Below the pieces are notes generated by a model. The model was not told the origin of the DNA. It saw only the letters and a list, made by a program, of their open reading frames with translations, and did not search any database. Both the position numbers and the translations under genes were made by a program. From Pseudobutyrivibrio ruminis HUN009 (GTDB taxonomy: Bacteria; Bacillota; Clostridia; Lachnospirales; Lachnospiraceae): a DNA stretch of 64,000 nt. Below, one piece after another: positions 25,203 through 36,204 of this stretch; the stretch's first letter is position 1; each line of letters begins with the position of its first letter. The DNA is taken from positions 2,101,001 to 2,165,000 of the forward strand of contig NZ_JNLH01000001.1 in NCBI RefSeq assembly GCF_000703005.1, read 5' to 3'.

Positions 25203-25908
25203 CTCCTATTTCTCCTAGAGAAACAAAGCTGTCTGGTTCTCCTGTGTACATATCTACACGCTGAATATCAAGTGAAAGCTCATCGAATTCAGGCAAACCT
25301 AAATACTCGTGAAATGCCTTAATAACAAGCTCTGGTTTAATATTATCTGTGCTACCGCTTGAAAGAAGCAAATCATATACAGGCACATTATCTTTTATTT
25401 CAAGGTTAAAGCGATAGATTAATGGTTTTAAATCTAGCTCTCTTTCGCCTTTTTTAGTTTTCTTAATAATATTTATAGAAGCAGCTTCATCAAAGAACTT
25501 TTCTTTTAAATCTATGATATTTTCGATATAGCATGCATCATCCTTAGGATCTTTGTATGTAACGATATAGCTGGCAGCTGTAACTGCACTCATACATTTT
25601 TCAGCGTTATCTGGAAGATATTTGAAACCTGTAATTGCAAGGCCCTCGACCATGTTGCGATTAAGGCTTTTAAGACCTTCTTTTGATGATACTTCTTCCT
25701 TTAAATCGATATCCATATATTCGCCCACAGATGTAAGGCCTACACCAAGAGGTGCTGCAAATGACATAATCTGATGTGGGTTGAATCCCTCTGAATATCT
25801 AATTGGAAGATTTGCTCTTTTTACGGCCTTCTGGAAAAATCTCATTAAATCCAAATGGCCAACATATCTCATTATTCCTGTTTTTTCAAATTTAACTCTA
25901 ACGCGCAT
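25192..25908 (-). CDS. TIGR03936 family protein (DUF2344), radical SAM partner
   Basis: The 238-residue protein starts MRVRVKFEKTGIMRYVGHLD, then MRFFQKAVKRANLPIRYSEGFNPH, the marks of DUF2344/TIGR03936. It always goes with the TIGR03960 radical SAM protein (encoded separately here, as a fused domain in some species) and often with RNase G and L21. Function is not settled; an RNA or ribosome-related modification is assumed from the neighbours. It overlaps both flanking genes by about 11 bp, which points to translational coupling. Confidence 0.9.
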   Translation of the reverse strand: MRVRVKFEKTGIMRYVGHLDLMRFFQKAVKRANLPIRYSEGFNPHQIMSFAAPLGVGLTSVGEYMDIDLKEEVSSKEGLKSLNRNMVEGLAITGFKYLPDNAEKCMSAVTAASYIVTYKDPKDDACYIENIIDLKEKFFDEAASINIIKKTKKGERELDLKPLIYRFNLEIKDNVPVYDLLLSSGSTDNIKPELVIKAFHEYLGLPEFDELSLDIQRVDMYTGEPDSFVSLGEIGDEH

Positions 25909-27763
25909 TGTGACATACCCCCGAACCTATAGATTTTGCGCCGCATCCGCTGCAGCTCATCTTACAATTTGGAGTAACCTTGCCAGCCATGGCGTTATTC
26001 CATTCTCTCTTTAAGAAATCCTTTGTTACATGACAATCAATGAAATCCCATGGGAAAATTTCGTCTAAATCACGCTGTCTGTAAGCATAAAAATCGATTG
26101 AAATATTGTTTTTCTCAAATGCAGCAAGCCACTTATCAAAATCGAAATATTCACCCCAAGCATCGAAGAAGCATCCGCTATTGTATGCATCAAGAATTGC
26201 TGGACAAAGACGTCTGTCTCCTCGGGCAAATACACCTTCAAGAACAGTAACATCAGAATGATGCCAGTTGTATTTAAGTGATTTTTGATTAAGCTGTGCT
26301 TTCATTTCGTCATTTACAACCTTAGCACGGCGGAGATATTCTCCTGCTTCGTACATAGGAGCCCACTGGAATGGAGTAAATGGCTTTGGAACAAAGAAAG
26401 ATGTAGATATAGTAATCTGACATCTACCCTGTCGCTGTTCCTTAGGAACTGTATCATAGTATGCAGCAGCAACTTCATTTGCAAGCTGTGGGATTGCTTT
26501 CATATCTTCGTCTGTTTCACCAGGTAAACCTAACATGAAGTAGAATTTAACCTTGTTCCAGCCACCCTTAAATGCAAGTGTTGCACCACCGATAATGTCT
26601 TCTACTGTAAGTCCTTTATTAATGACATTACGCATTCTTTGAGAGCCAGCTTCTGGTGCAAAAGTAATACTTGATTTGCGAACATCCTGAACCTTGCTCA
26701 TTACATCCAAAGAAAATGCATCAATACGTAAAGATGGTAATGACACATTAACACCCTCTGATAAGCAATCATCAATAAGAAAATCCATAAGCTCCCCAAG
26801 CGCATGGTAATCACTTGATGAAAGGGAACTAAGGCTGATTTCTTCGTGACCGGTAGATGCTAATAATTCCTTGGCCTGTGCCTTTAATACTTCAACGGAT
26901 TTTTCACGATTTGGACGATAAATCATACCGGCCTGGCAGAAACGACATCCACGAATACATCCGCGCTGAATTTCAAGAACAACTCTGTCCTGGATGGCAC
27001 GAACAAATGGGATGAGCATCTTTGTTGGGTAACTAGATGAATCCATATCCTTTACAACCTGTCTTTCGACTGTTGCAGGAACATCTTCATAGATTGGTTT
27101 GAAATCTGCTATTGTTCCATCTTCCTTGTAGGATACTTCATAAAGTGATGGTACATATATGCCTGGAATATGACTGGCTTCTCTAAGGAAAGACTTTCTA
27201 TCGAAGCCCTTTTTCTTGTGTGCTTTGTAAAGTTCGAGAAGTGTTGGATAGCTTGTTTCACCCTCACCTACGTAAACCAAATCTACAAAATCAGCGATTG
27301 GCTCTGGGTTTGTGGCACAAGGTCCACCAACAATAACGATAGGATCGTCATTTTCTCTATCCCTGCTTAATAATGCAACGCCTGCTAAATCAAGAATCTG
27401 CAAAATATTTGTATAACACATTTCGTATTGAAGTGTCATTCCAATAAAATCAAAACCTTTGATTGGGTCCTGTGATTCTAACGCAAAAAGAGGTATATTA
27501 CGCTCCTTCATCAGATTATGCAAATCTGGCCATGGCGAATATACCCTTTCACAATATGTATCCTGACGTTTGTTAAGCATATCGTAAAGGATGGCAATTC
27601 CTAAATGTGACATACCAACTTCATAGACATCAGGAAAGCACATGGCAAATCTGATGTCTACGTCAGCAGGATTTTTGATTACGCTATTAAATTCATTGCC
27701 GATATAACGTGCAGGCTTATCAATCTGCATCAAAATATCGTCTGGTAATGCTAATTTCTTCAT
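25898..27763 (-). CDS. TIGR03960 family B12-binding radical SAM protein
   Basis: This 621-residue protein has an N-terminal region with the B12-binding-like fold (about 30-230, FVDLVYVGEGE), the radical SAM cluster motif CIRGCRFCQAG (about residues 270-280), and a C-terminal tail ending in a cysteine cluster (MSCSGCGAKSIGSGVCHN). It probably modifies RNA or a ribosomal component together with its TIGR03936 partner, which overlaps it by 11 bp. Substrate unknown. Confidence 0.92.
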   Translation of the reverse strand: MKKLALPDDILMQIDKPARYIGNEFNSVIKNPADVDIRFAMCFPDVYEVGMSHLGIAILYDMLNKRQDTYCERVYSPWPDLHNLMKERNIPLFALESQDPIKGFDFIGMTLQYEMCYTNILQILDLAGVALLSRDRENDDPIVIVGGPCATNPEPIADFVDLVYVGEGETSYPTLLELYKAHKKKGFDRKSFLREASHIPGIYVPSLYEVSYKEDGTIADFKPIYEDVPATVERQVVKDMDSSSYPTKMLIPFVRAIQDRVVLEIQRGCIRGCRFCQAGMIYRPNREKSVEVLKAQAKELLASTGHEEISLSSLSSSDYHALGELMDFLIDDCLSEGVNVSLPSLRIDAFSLDVMSKVQDVRKSSITFAPEAGSQRMRNVINKGLTVEDIIGGATLAFKGGWNKVKFYFMLGLPGETDEDMKAIPQLANEVAAAYYDTVPKEQRQGRCQITISTSFFVPKPFTPFQWAPMYEAGEYLRRAKVVNDEMKAQLNQKSLKYNWHHSDVTVLEGVFARGDRRLCPAILDAYNSGCFFDAWGEYFDFDKWLAAFEKNNISIDFYAYRQRDLDEIFPWDFIDCHVTKDFLKREWNNAMAGKVTPNCKMSCSGCGAKSIGSGVCHNAR

Positions 27764-27770
27764 AAATAAA

Positions 27771-29051
27771 TTATCTTTGAGCTAACTCCGATGTGATGTC
27801 TTCCCATGTAACACCCTTTTCAGCCATGAGAACCATCATGTGATAAAGGAAATCAGATATTTCGTATTTGGTCTCCTCTGGGTCAGGATTTTTAGCTGCA
27901 ATAACGATTTCTGTAGCTTCCTCTCCCACCTTTTTAAGGATTTTATCAAGTCCTTTATCAAATAAATAATTAGTGTATGAGCCTTCCTTTGGATTCTTTT
28001 TTCTATCCAAAATAATGGCATAAACATCTTCGAAAACCTTAAGTGGATTTCGCTCAACATACTCCTTTTTAACTATTTCGTTGAAGAAGCAGCTTGGTGC
28101 GCCAGTATGACATGCTACTCCAACTTGAGAAACTTTCGCCAAAATAGTATCAAAATCACAATCAGCAGTCAATGACTTGACGTACTGTGTATGGCCACTT
28201 GTTTCTCCTTTAACCCAAAGAGCTTTTCTTGAACGAGAATAATAAGTCATTTTACCTGTACGTATAGTAGCGTTTAATGACTCTTCGTTCATGTAGGCAA
28301 GCATAAGAACTTCCCCTGTCTGGAAATCCTGGACTACAACTGGTACAAGACCATCTGAGTTTGGTTTTAAATCTGACCAGCTAAGCTTTGGCTCGAAATT
28401 GTCCATTTTGATGCCAGAATCAGAAAGCTCACTCTTTAACTGCATGATATCTGTATCAGTATCATTTATAAATGCACCAGAGATTCCTCTGATTTGATCT
28501 GATTTAAGTAATTTCTCTACATATGCAAAATCATTGTTATCAACCTGGACAATGTATGGAATGCTTGTGATGTTTTCAAGCCCCTCCAAAAGAGTGGTGT
28601 TCATGATTAAAAGCTCGTGAACATTATCCTGAAGAAAATCCTTTGTTTTGAAAAGAAAATCTACTGTTGAAAGTGAAACAAGCATTTTGTTAGCACCAAA
28701 TCTTGCAGATGCCTCTTTTATTAGGTCGATAGTCTCTGGCTTTGAGCCGTTTAAAATAACTTCGATACAACCAGCGTATAAAAGCTTTTTAACGTCCTCA
28801 AGACGCTTAATATTTCCGCCGCCTGCTGTCTTAACCTGAACGTTACGATTAATTTCTCTTATAGCTAAAATGTTTTTCTCGTGCTCTTCATCTGTAGATG
28901 ATAAATCATAGCATATGATTTTATCGATTCCGCTATCATCATAAACAGATGCAAGCTCTAATACGTCCTTTTTATTTTCAAGCTCTGTTGGACTTTTAAC
29001 TGCCATTCCATCTTTGATGTAGATGGTGGCAACTATATTTTTGTGCTCCAT
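27771..29051 (-). CDS. hisIE: HisIE (phosphoribosyl-AMP cyclohydrolase / phosphoribosyl-ATP pyrophosphatase) with HisF/HisA-like N-terminal domain
   Basis: The 426-residue protein has three parts. Residues about 1-215 resemble a TIM-barrel of the HisA/HisF type ([51 protein letters not shown]), which is degenerate. Residues about 222-325 are HisI ([15 protein letters not shown], zinc cysteines in ADCDFD and [11 protein letters not shown]). Residues about 330-426 are HisE ([32 protein letters not shown]). The last two perform steps two and three of histidine synthesis. The barrel may be structural or regulatory. Last of the his operon, 22 bp after hisB. Confidence 0.93.
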   Translation of the reverse strand: MEHKNIVATIYIKDGMAVKSPTELENKKDVLELASVYDDSGIDKIICYDLSSTDEEHEKNILAIREINRNVQVKTAGGGNIKRLEDVKKLLYAGCIEVILNGSKPETIDLIKEASARFGANKMLVSLSTVDFLFKTKDFLQDNVHELLIMNTTLLEGLENITSIPYIVQVDNNDFAYVEKLLKSDQIRGISGAFINDTDTDIMQLKSELSDSGIKMDNFEPKLSWSDLKPNSDGLVPVVVQDFQTGEVLMLAYMNEESLNATIRTGKMTYYSRSRKALWVKGETSGHTQYVKSLTADCDFDTILAKVSQVGVACHTGAPSCFFNEIVKKEYVERNPLKVFEDVYAIILDRKKNPKEGSYTNYLFDKGLDKILKKVGEEATEIVIAAKNPDPEETKYEISDFLYHMMVLMAEKGVTWEDITSELAQR

Positions 29052-29073
29052 TGTAAATACCGCTCCTTTAATA

Positions 29074-29667
29074 CTAGATTGAACCCTTTGTTGTCATAGT
29101 ATCTGCAATTCTAGGATCAATTGTGGTTGCCTCGTCTAAGGCTTTTGCAAATGCTTTAAAAATCGCTTCACACATATGATGAGAATTGCCTGGTGTTAAA
29201 ACTTTGATGTGAAGGTTCATAGCTGCAGAATATGAAATGGCATAGAAAAATTCTTTTACCATTTCTGTGTCCATATATCCTATTTTTTCTGTAGGAAAAT
29301 CTGCTTCAAAGGATAAATATGGGCGATTACATAAATCCACTGCAACAAGAACTAAAGTCTCATCCATAGGAAGAATGCAACTACCGTATCGCTTCATGCT
29401 TTTTTTACTGCCGCACGCTTTTTTGATTGCATTGCCAAGTACAATACCAGTATCTTCTATGGTATGATGACAATCGACCTGCAAATCTCCTTTGATTTCT
29501 GCAGTCATATCAAATAAGCCATGTCTTGTAAATGCATCAAGCATATGATCAAAAAATCCTATGCCTGAATTAACCTGACAGTTACCTGAACCATCTATTT
29601 TAAAATCGATGGTAATGTCTGTTTCTTTTGTTTTTCTAGCAACACGTGCTCTACGTTCTTCCGACAT
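29074..29667 (-). CDS. hisB: Imidazoleglycerol-phosphate dehydratase
   Basis: The start is ATG 29667 after GGGGCGG; a longer frame upstream is not used. The 197-residue enzyme is standard monofunctional His[46 protein letters not shown] (metal-binding histidines), and [18 protein letters not shown] at the end. It removes water from imidazoleglycerol phosphate. No phosphatase domain is attached. 75 bp after hisD. Confidence 0.97.
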   Translation of the reverse strand: MSEERRARVARKTKETDITIDFKIDGSGNCQVNSGIGFFDHMLDAFTRHGLFDMTAEIKGDLQVDCHHTIEDTGIVLGNAIKKACGSKKSMKRYGSCILPMDETLVLVAVDLCNRPYLSFEADFPTEKIGYMDTEMVKEFFYAISYSAAMNLHIKVLTPGNSHHMCEAIFKAFAKALDEATTIDPRIADTMTTKGSI

Positions 29668-29742
29668 AACACCGCCCCAAATAATTATTTTTACAACCTT
29701 TTTTATTATACCCAAATATTACAAAATATTAAAGTAACTATA

Positions 29743-31029
29743 TTACTCAAAACGCACTTTAATTGAGTTCGCATGTGCTGTCAGTTGCTCGTTGTTTGCA
29801 AACTTAACAATATCTGGATATACCTTTTCCAAAGCTTCCTTTGAGTAAGAAATAATGCTTGATTTCTTGATGAAATCGTCTACGGAAAGTGGTGAGAAAA
29901 ATCTTGCTGTTCCATTAGTTGGAAGGACGTGATTTGGTCCAGCAAAATAATCGCCTAATGGTTCCGATGAATACTGTCCAAGGAAAATTGCTCCTGCATT
30001 TTTAACGTAAGTCATATCCTCAAATGGATTTGATGTTACAATTTCCAAGTGTTCTGATGCAATTGCATTTACGCAATCAATAGCATCTTTTTTGTTTTCT
30101 GCAATTAATAGATAGCCAAAATTATCAAGTGACTTTTGAATGATATCTTTTCTTGATAGAATTTTTACAAAACGCTCTATCTCGCTTTCTACTTTATCAG
30201 CAAGCTCTGCTGAAGTTGTTACTAGGATTGCTGAAGCTAATTCATCATGTTCAGCCTGCGAAAGAAGGTCTGCAGCAACGTAAGTTGGATTAGCTGTTTC
30301 GTCTGCGAGTACCAATATCTCAGAAGGACCAGCAATAGAATCGATTGAAACATATCCAAATACAGCCTTTTTAGCAAGAGCTACAAATATATTGCCTGGG
30401 CCTACAATCTTATCTACCTTTGCGATAGATTCTGTTCCAAATGCAAGTGCTGCTATAGCCTGTGCGCCTCCACACTTATATATAACATCAACACCGGCTT
30501 CATTAGCGGCTACTAGTGTACTTGGGTTGACCTTTCCTTCTTTGTTACATGGTGTTGTCATGTATATTTCAGGAACTCCAGCAACCTTTGCTGGCATAAC
30601 ATTCATTAGAACCGAAGATGGATATACAGCCTTTCCTCCAGGTACGTAAACACCAACTCTTGCAAGAGGAGATACTTTCTGGCCAAGGATAATACCTTCC
30701 TCGGATGTAAACCAGCTATTCTGCTTTTGTTTTGCGTGATAGCTTTCGATGTTTACAAGAGCTTTTCTAATTACTTCAACAAGCTCTTCTGGCACAAGAC
30801 TGTAAGCCTCTTCTATTTCTTCTTTTGTTACAACAATATTAGAAGCGTTAATATCTGCTCCATCGAACTGCTTCGTATATGCGAATACTGCTTCGTCTCC
30901 CTTTTCACGTACCGTATTTACGATATCATTTACAGTGCTTTCATATTCAGTGTATTGACTTGGGCTACGCTTAAGTAGTGATTCTAGTATGTTGTTTATC
31001 GTGTCTTTGTTGAGCTTAAGCTTTCTCAT
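29743..31029 (-). CDS. hisD: Histidinol dehydrogenase
   Basis: The 428-residue enzyme oxidises histidinol to histidine, the last step. Typical features: [22 protein letters not shown] (about 120-142), [39 protein letters not shown] (zinc and catalytic residues), [19 protein letters not shown]. Full length. It overlaps hisG by 14 bp. Confidence 0.98.
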   Translation of the reverse strand: MRKLKLNKDTINNILESLLKRSPSQYTEYESTVNDIVNTVREKGDEAVFAYTKQFDGADINASNIVVTKEEIEEAYSLVPEELVEVIRKALVNIESYHAKQKQNSWFTSEEGIILGQKVSPLARVGVYVPGGKAVYPSSVLMNVMPAKVAGVPEIYMTTPCNKEGKVNPSTLVAANEAGVDVIYKCGGAQAIAALAFGTESIAKVDKIVGPGNIFVALAKKAVFGYVSIDSIAGPSEILVLADETANPTYVAADLLSQAEHDELASAILVTTSAELADKVESEIERFVKILSRKDIIQKSLDNFGYLLIAENKKDAIDCVNAIASEHLEIVTSNPFEDMTYVKNAGAIFLGQYSSEPLGDYFAGPNHVLPTNGTARFFSPLSVDDFIKKSSIISYSKEALEKVYPDIVKFANNEQLTAHANSIKVRFE

Positions 31030-31675
31030 TTTCTAACGCTCCCTTCAGCTTTTCAATTAAATCTGTAATTCGTTCATTTTCCATTTTCATTGAAACCTGA
31101 TTTACAACCATTCTAGCTGATAATGGACAAACCTCTTCTAAAACTACAAGACCATTTTCTCTAAGTGTTGATCCTGTTTCTACAATATCTACAATCACCT
31201 CAGATAGGCCTACGATAGGTGCTAATTCGATAGAACCATTTAGCTTAATGATTTCTACTGTTTGATTTTTGATATTGTAAAAATAGTCCTTTGCGATTCT
31301 AGGATATTTACTTGCTACACGAATAAGTTCGTGATGTTTAAGAAGCTCTGCAGCTTCGGCTGGTCCGCATACGCACATGCGACACTTTCCAAAACCAAGA
31401 TCCAATACTTCATAAATATTTCTATTTTCCTCTAGAATAGTATCCTCGCCAACAACACCAATATCTGCTGCGCCATACTCTACATATGTTGGCACATCAG
31501 GACCTTTTGCCAAGAAAAACTTAAGCTTTAAATCTTCATTAACAAAGATAAGCTTTCTAGTATCAGGATCCTTCATTTCTTCACAAGTAATTCCAATAGT
31601 TTCAAAGAGCTCTAATGTCTTTTTTGCTAAACGCCCTTTTCCAAGGGCAAATGTTAAATATCTATCTTCACTCAT
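31016..31675 (-). CDS. hisG: ATP phosphoribosyltransferase, short form
   Basis: The 219-residue protein is the short HisG ([63 protein letters not shown]). It starts the pathway by joining ATP and PRPP. The short form lacks the regulatory C-terminal domain and needs HisZ, which is encoded next to it with a 4-bp overlap (ATGA). Confidence 0.97.
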   Translation of the reverse strand: MSEDRYLTFALGKGRLAKKTLELFETIGITCEEMKDPDTRKLIFVNEDLKLKFFLAKGPDVPTYVEYGAADIGVVGEDTILEENRNIYEVLDLGFGKCRMCVCGPAEAAELLKHHELIRVASKYPRIAKDYFYNIKNQTVEIIKLNGSIELAPIVGLSEVIVDIVETGSTLRENGLVVLEEVCPLSARMVVNQVSMKMENERITDLIEKLKGALENEKA

Positions 31676-32661
31676 GACTGTCTCCTAAGTGCTAACATTA
31701 ACTGATCAACTGTAATTGCAAAACCAATAGCTGGAGCTTCTTTACCAAAGTGGCTTAGAAGGGAGTCGTATCTTCCTCCCTTTACAAGAGGCTCACCTAC
31801 GCCGTAGGAATATCCTGTAAATATAATGCCTGTATAGTATTTGTATTCAGAAATCATTCCCAGCTCAAATGTGATGTAATCCATTACCTTGTTTTTGTTT
31901 AAAAGCTCATATAGCTTTGTTAGGTATTCTAAAGCATCATATACTTTTTTATATTTCTTTGCTTTTTCCAAATAAGGAGCCCATTCCTTAGGCGAATTCA
32001 TTATTTTGCCTGTGATGTCAAACAAATCAATTAATCCGTTGCTTACTTCTGCTTGCTGTAAAAGCTCTTTTGCACCAAAGAAGTTTTTATTTGAAATAAG
32101 ATTGATTAGCTTTTCTTCCTGGTCGTCAGAAAGGTTTGCTGCCTCAATTAATCCTCTTACGACATCGATATGACCAACACCAATTTCAAATTCCTTTAAT
32201 CCAAGCTTCTTTAACGCATTTACGGTAATAGTAAGGATTTCTGCATCTGCATCAACAGAGCTATCGCCAATAAATTCGCAACCTGCTTGAGTGCTTTCCT
32301 TTAATCGGCCTTGAAGGCTGTGGTAATTGATAAAAACATTTCCTTCATAAGAAAGCTTTACCGCTTCATCTGTATCGGAAAAATACATTGCAGCAGCTCT
32401 GGCAACTGATGGTGTAATATCTGGTCTAAGTACAAGTGTATTACCATCTCGGTCAAAGAATTTAAACATCTCATTAGATTTGCAGCTCCCTACTTCTTTT
32501 GAAAATGTATCAAAATATTCGAATGTAGGTGTAGATATTGGAGAATATCCAGCATCTCTAAAGCATTTTCTAAGATTATAAAGTGCATCTAAACGCTGCT
32601 CATATTCACTGTTATAAATGTCTCTTACTCCTTCTGGAGTGTGTAATGTAAGATTTTTCAT
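31672..32661 (-). CDS. hisZ: HisZ, ATP phosphoribosyltransferase regulatory subunit
   Basis: The start is ATG 32661 after AGAGGTG. The 329-residue protein is a histidyl-tRNA synthetase-like paralogue: [49 protein letters not shown], and [27 protein letters not shown]. It lacks an anticodon-binding domain and forms the hetero-octamer with the short HisG, giving histidine inhibition. First gene of the operon, with a strong promoter upstream. Confidence 0.95.
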   Translation of the reverse strand: MKNLTLHTPEGVRDIYNSEYEQRLDALYNLRKCFRDAGYSPISTPTFEYFDTFSKEVGSCKSNEMFKFFDRDGNTLVLRPDITPSVARAAAMYFSDTDEAVKLSYEGNVFINYHSLQGRLKESTQAGCEFIGDSSVDADAEILTITVNALKKLGLKEFEIGVGHIDVVRGLIEAANLSDDQEEKLINLISNKNFFGAKELLQQAEVSNGLIDLFDITGKIMNSPKEWAPYLEKAKKYKKVYDALEYLTKLYELLNKNKVMDYITFELGMISEYKYYTGIIFTGYSYGVGEPLVKGGRYDSLLSHFGKEAPAIGFAITVDQLMLALRRQS

Positions 32662-32712
32662 TTCGCACCTCTTGTACAAAACTATACTTTAGTCTGCTAA
32701 TGTAATAAAGTG

Positions 32713-32741
32713 ATTATACAATATAATTGCCCCACAGTCAA
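32713..32741 (-). promoter_or_regulatory. Promoter of the his operon
   Basis: On the minus strand TTGACT (32736-32741) and TATAAT (32713-32718) are 17 bp apart. The -35 lies inside the loop side of the long hairpin at 32725-32759. No T-box or histidine-codon leader peptide is visible in the roughly 45 nt between it and hisZ. Confidence 0.8.
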
Positions 32742-32759
32742 ATAGACCATGAGGCAATT
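32725..32759 (-). terminator. Long hairpin between recU and his promoter
   Basis: A 15-bp stem including G-U pairs (aattgccccacagtc, 32725-32739, with gaccatgaggcaatt, 32745-32759) encloses a 5-nt loop. It follows the recU stop, so it probably terminates that operon, but lacks a T-run. It also overlaps the -35 of the his promoter. Confidence 0.5.
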
Positions 32760-32768
32760 GCATTGTTA

Positions 32769-33299
32769 CTATTTTCTATTTTTTAAATCTACGTTTATCA
32801 TATCAAGATAAGGCACTAGCAGATTTGGCTTTGTAGTAAAGAAGTATTTTTCGTCAAGCTCTTCTATCCTAAAGCTCTTTCTGCCACCCTCTTGCATTCT
32901 ATCCCAAAATTCCTTTAGCTTTTCAAAGGTCAGATAATAATATACATCTCTCTCGCTAAAGAAAATAAGAATAAATGCTAGACCATCTTGGGACTCCCAA
33001 TTTCCCATGAAATTAACCTGGTGCTCATGTATGTTTTGAAGGGGAAATGTGTCTTTGTTACATTCCTTGGCGTCAAAACATACAGGAATTCCCTGGATTG
33101 CACCAACATAATCGACGGTGGATTTTTGATCAAAATAAGCAAGGGTTATATGACCTTTGTTATCCATATCGATTGGTGTGATTGGTGTTGGAATCTTTTG
33201 GATGAGGGCCAAACCGTTTTCAGCATATACCTCATTTGTCTTATTAATAAATTCTTCGAATGTGGAACCACGAAGTCCACGTGATTTATATGTAGCCAT
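32769..33299 (-). CDS. recU: RecU Holliday junction resolvase
   Basis: Start ATG 33299 follows AGGGGAG; a longer frame extends into the previous gene. The 176-residue nuclease has the RecU catalytic pattern: GSTFEEFINKTNE, STVDYVGAIQGIPVCFDAKEC (with the D and E/K of the PD-DExK core), and LQNIHEHQVNFMGNW. It resolves recombination junctions. It overlaps the pseudouridine-synthase gene by 14 bp, so translation is coupled. Confidence 0.9.
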   Translation of the reverse strand: MATYKSRGLRGSTFEEFINKTNEVYAENGLALIQKIPTPITPIDMDNKGHITLAYFDQKSTVDYVGAIQGIPVCFDAKECNKDTFPLQNIHEHQVNFMGNWESQDGLAFILIFFSERDVYYYLTFEKLKEFWDRMQEGGRKSFRIEELDEKYFFTTKPNLLVPYLDMINVDLKNRK

Positions 33300-34221
33300 T
33301 AAACTCCCCTGGTAAATCACAGACAAACTTTCTTCCATCAGCAAACTCTATTGAGTATGCATGCAAAAGCTGTCCCCTAACATTTTCTTTTTTATTAATT
33401 GATGTATTACCGTATTTATTGTCGCCTAATATAGGATGACCAATTGAGGCAAGGTGTGCCCTTATCTGATGTGTTCTTCCAGTAATTAAGTGAATCTCTA
33501 GCAGGGTAAAATCCTTACCAACATGTGATATAGGCCTATAAGCCGTTTTAATAGGCTTAGAATCCTTTGTTTCAGTTTTAGTTATAGAAACCTTATTGGT
33601 TGCTTCATCCTTTGATAAAAAGCCATCTATCTGCTGCTCTTCATCAATATTGCCAAGCACCACTGCACGATATAATTTCTTACAGCTTCTCTCCTTTAAT
33701 GCTTCGCCAAGCTCCTGGGCAGCTTTTAATGTTTTTGCAAATAAAACTATGCCAGAAGTATTCCTATCCAGTCTGTTGCAAATGCTAGGATGAAAATGCT
33801 TAAAGCTTTCTTCTGTAAGGCCTTTTTCGTTTATCAAATATGAAATGGCCATTTCATTAATAGAGATATCTGATGGCGAATCCTTTTGTGATTTGATTCC
33901 AGCTGGTTTGTTGATGATAATCATTTCGTCATCTTCGTAAATCACATTAATATTATGGTCTACTTCTTTTAGAGTATGATATAATTCGTCCCTCTCACGG
34001 GCTCCTGTCATTTTGGCATATGTTTCATCAGAAAACCAAATCTTTACAATATCACCAGTATTAAGTTTTTCTGTGCCATCAGCTTTTTTGTCGTTCAGTG
34101 TAATGTTTTTCTTACGAAGCATTTTGTATATAAAGCTAGTACTTGCTTCACTAAGAATACGTTTTAAATATTTGTCAAAACGCTGATTACTATCGTTTAC
34201 GTCTATTTTTAGTTCTTTCAT
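33286..34221 (-). CDS. RluA-family pseudouridine synthase
   Basis: The 311-residue enzyme has an N-terminal S4 RNA-binding domain (about 5-80: [18 protein letters not shown] and [10 protein letters not shown]) and a catalytic domain with the RluA motif [16 protein letters not shown] (D is the nucleophile), then [23 protein letters not shown]. It converts uridines in rRNA or tRNA. The exact target (RluC/RluD-like) cannot be told. It overlaps the YgiQ gene by 32 bp. Confidence 0.93.
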   Translation of the reverse strand: MKELKIDVNDSNQRFDKYLKRILSEASTSFIYKMLRKKNITLNDKKADGTEKLNTGDIVKIWFSDETYAKMTGARERDELYHTLKEVDHNINVIYEDDEMIIINKPAGIKSQKDSPSDISINEMAISYLINEKGLTEESFKHFHPSICNRLDRNTSGIVLFAKTLKAAQELGEALKERSCKKLYRAVVLGNIDEEQQIDGFLSKDEATNKVSITKTETKDSKPIKTAYRPISHVGKDFTLLEIHLITGRTHQIRAHLASIGHPILGDNKYGNTSINKKENVRGQLLHAYSIEFADGRKFVCDLPGEFNGYI

Positions 34222-36136
34222 TTGTCTTATTTTGTTTTCCAGAAGGCTGTTTTCTAGTATTTTTATTATTTTTTACTGAACTTGATTTTCTTGAATCGTT
34301 ATTTTTCTTTGAATCACTCTTTTTGAATTCCTTACCTTTAATTTTTCTAGGTGGAATCAAGCATTCCTCGCCAAATCCAATCAAATCCTCTCTGCCTGCT
34401 TTTATAAGGGCTTCCTTTACAAGATCATAGTTTTCCGGTCTCTTGTACTGTATGAGAGCTCTTTGCATTGCTTTCTCATGAGGATTTTTGCATATATAAA
34501 CAGGCTTCATATCCCTAGGATCAATTTCTGTATAGTACATGGTTGTTGAGATTGTACTAGGTGTTGGATAGAAATCCTGTACCTGTTCAGGCGATAAATG
34601 ATGGTCTCTTAAATATTCAGCAAGCGCTATAGCATCATCGAGAGTTGAACCAGGATGAGAGCTCATAAGATAAGGAACCAAATACTGTTTTAGACCAAGC
34701 TCTTTGTTAATCTTGGCATATTTATCACAAAAACTATTATAAACAGAAATATCAGGCTTTCCTAAGTAACTAAGTACATTATTTGAAATATGCTCAGGAG
34801 CCACCTTGAGCTGACCGCTTACGTGATATTTACATAAATCGCGAAGGAATGTATCGTCTTTATCATACATTACATAATCGAATCTTACGCCGGAACGAAC
34901 AAAGACCTTTTTCACCTTTGGAAGCTTGCGAAGCTTTGTAAGAAGGCTTACATAATCTTTGTGATCTACTTCTAGATTTGGACACTTTGTAGGGAATAGA
35001 CACTGTCTATGCATACATACGCCCTTTTCTAATTGCTTCTTACAAGAGGGATTTCTGAAGTTGGCAGTTGGTCCTCCAACATCGTGTATATAACCCTTGA
35101 ATTCTGGGTCCTGAGTTATAAGCTTTGCCTCATTTATAATAGATTCATGACTGCGGGACTGGATTATTCGACCCTGATGGAAAGTTAACGCACAGAAATT
35201 GCATCCTCCGAAGCAACCGCGATTACTAATCAAAGAGAACTTAACCTCCTTGATAGCTGGAATACCACCGTCTTTTTCATATATTGGGTGATATGTGCGC
35301 ATATATTCAATGGCGTATACATCATCCATCTCCTGCCTTGTTAAAGGCTTCTGAGGTGGATTTTGGACTACATACATAGCACCATCATATGTTTCAACTA
35401 GCTTTTTGGCTGTGAAAGCATCCGTATTTACGTACTGAGTATAGAAACTCTTAGCGTATGTTGCTTTATCTGCTTTAATATCCTCGTAGGAAGGTAACAT
35501 AATTGCATCTTCAGTAAAGGCTTTGTCACGAGTTTTGAATACAGTACCATCAATATATGTAATATCTTTTACATCCATTCCAGATGCAAGACAATCAGCT
35601 ATTTCTACAACAGAACGCTCTCCCATTCCATAAGAAATCAGGTCCGCACCAGAATCTAAAAGTATAGAACGACGAACCTTATTTGACCAATAGTCATAAT
35701 GAGCAAGTCTTCTGAGAGATGCTTCTATTCCACCGATGATAATTGGCTTCTTTTTGTAGGTATGTCTAATCAAATTACAGTACACTACTGTTGCATAGTC
35801 TGGTCTTAGACCGATTTTGCCTCCTGGAGAATAGTTGTCGTAATCTCTGCGGTGCTTGGAAACACTGTAATGATTTACCATTGAATCCATGTTTCCTGCA
35901 CTAACAAAAAATCCCAATCTTGGTTCGCCAAGTATATTGATAGAATTATCATCCTTCCAGTCTGGTTGAGCTATAATGCCCACTGTATATCCATGTAATT
36001 CAAGTATACGGCAGATAATTGCAGCACCAAATGATGGATGGTCTACATAAGCATCGCCACAGACGTAGACAAAATCTAGCTGTTCGATACCTCTATCTTT
36101 CATATCTTGCTTACTAATTGGTAAAAACTGTGCCAT
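34190..36136 (-). CDS. YgiQ-family radical SAM protein
   Basis: The 648-residue protein has an N-terminal YgiQ region ([40 protein letters not shown]), the radical SAM motif [19 protein letters not shown] around residue 310, and extra cysteines near [15 protein letters not shown]. The last 50 residues are a lysine, serine and asparagine-rich tail. Function of YgiQ is not established. It lies between the coiled-coil gene and the RluA gene, overlapping the latter. Confidence 0.9.
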   Translation of the reverse strand: MAQFLPISKQDMKDRGIEQLDFVYVCGDAYVDHPSFGAAIICRILELHGYTVGIIAQPDWKDDNSINILGEPRLGFFVSAGNMDSMVNHYSVSKHRRDYDNYSPGGKIGLRPDYATVVYCNLIRHTYKKKPIIIGGIEASLRRLAHYDYWSNKVRRSILLDSGADLISYGMGERSVVEIADCLASGMDVKDITYIDGTVFKTRDKAFTEDAIMLPSYEDIKADKATYAKSFYTQYVNTDAFTAKKLVETYDGAMYVVQNPPQKPLTRQEMDDVYAIEYMRTYHPIYEKDGGIPAIKEVKFSLISNRGCFGGCNFCALTFHQGRIIQSRSHESIINEAKLITQDPEFKGYIHDVGGPTANFRNPSCKKQLEKGVCMHRQCLFPTKCPNLEVDHKDYVSLLTKLRKLPKVKKVFVRSGVRFDYVMYDKDDTFLRDLCKYHVSGQLKVAPEHISNNVLSYLGKPDISVYNSFCDKYAKINKELGLKQYLVPYLMSSHPGSTLDDAIALAEYLRDHHLSPEQVQDFYPTPSTISTTMYYTEIDPRDMKPVYICKNPHEKAMQRALIQYKRPENYDLVKEALIKAGREDLIGFGEECLIPPRKIKGKEFKKSDSKKNNDSRKSSSVKNNKNTRKQPSGKQNKTNERTKNRRKR

Positions 36137-36157
36137 ATAAACCTCTTAAATAAAATA

Positions 36158-36185
36158 AGCCAACTGTATGTAATACAAGTTGGCT
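36158..36185 (-). terminator. Candidate terminator before the YgiQ gene
   Basis: agccaact (36158-36165) pairs with agttggct (36178-36185) and is followed on the minus strand by TTATTTTATTT. It comes 20 bp after the stop of the coiled-coil gene. Confidence 0.55.
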
Positions 36186-36204
36186 GTAAAAACTTATCTT
36201 ATGA

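Noticed and set aside
32662..32712. T-box or histidine leader peptide before hisZ
   Set aside because: The leader is only about 50 nt and has no histidine codon run or T-box sequence.
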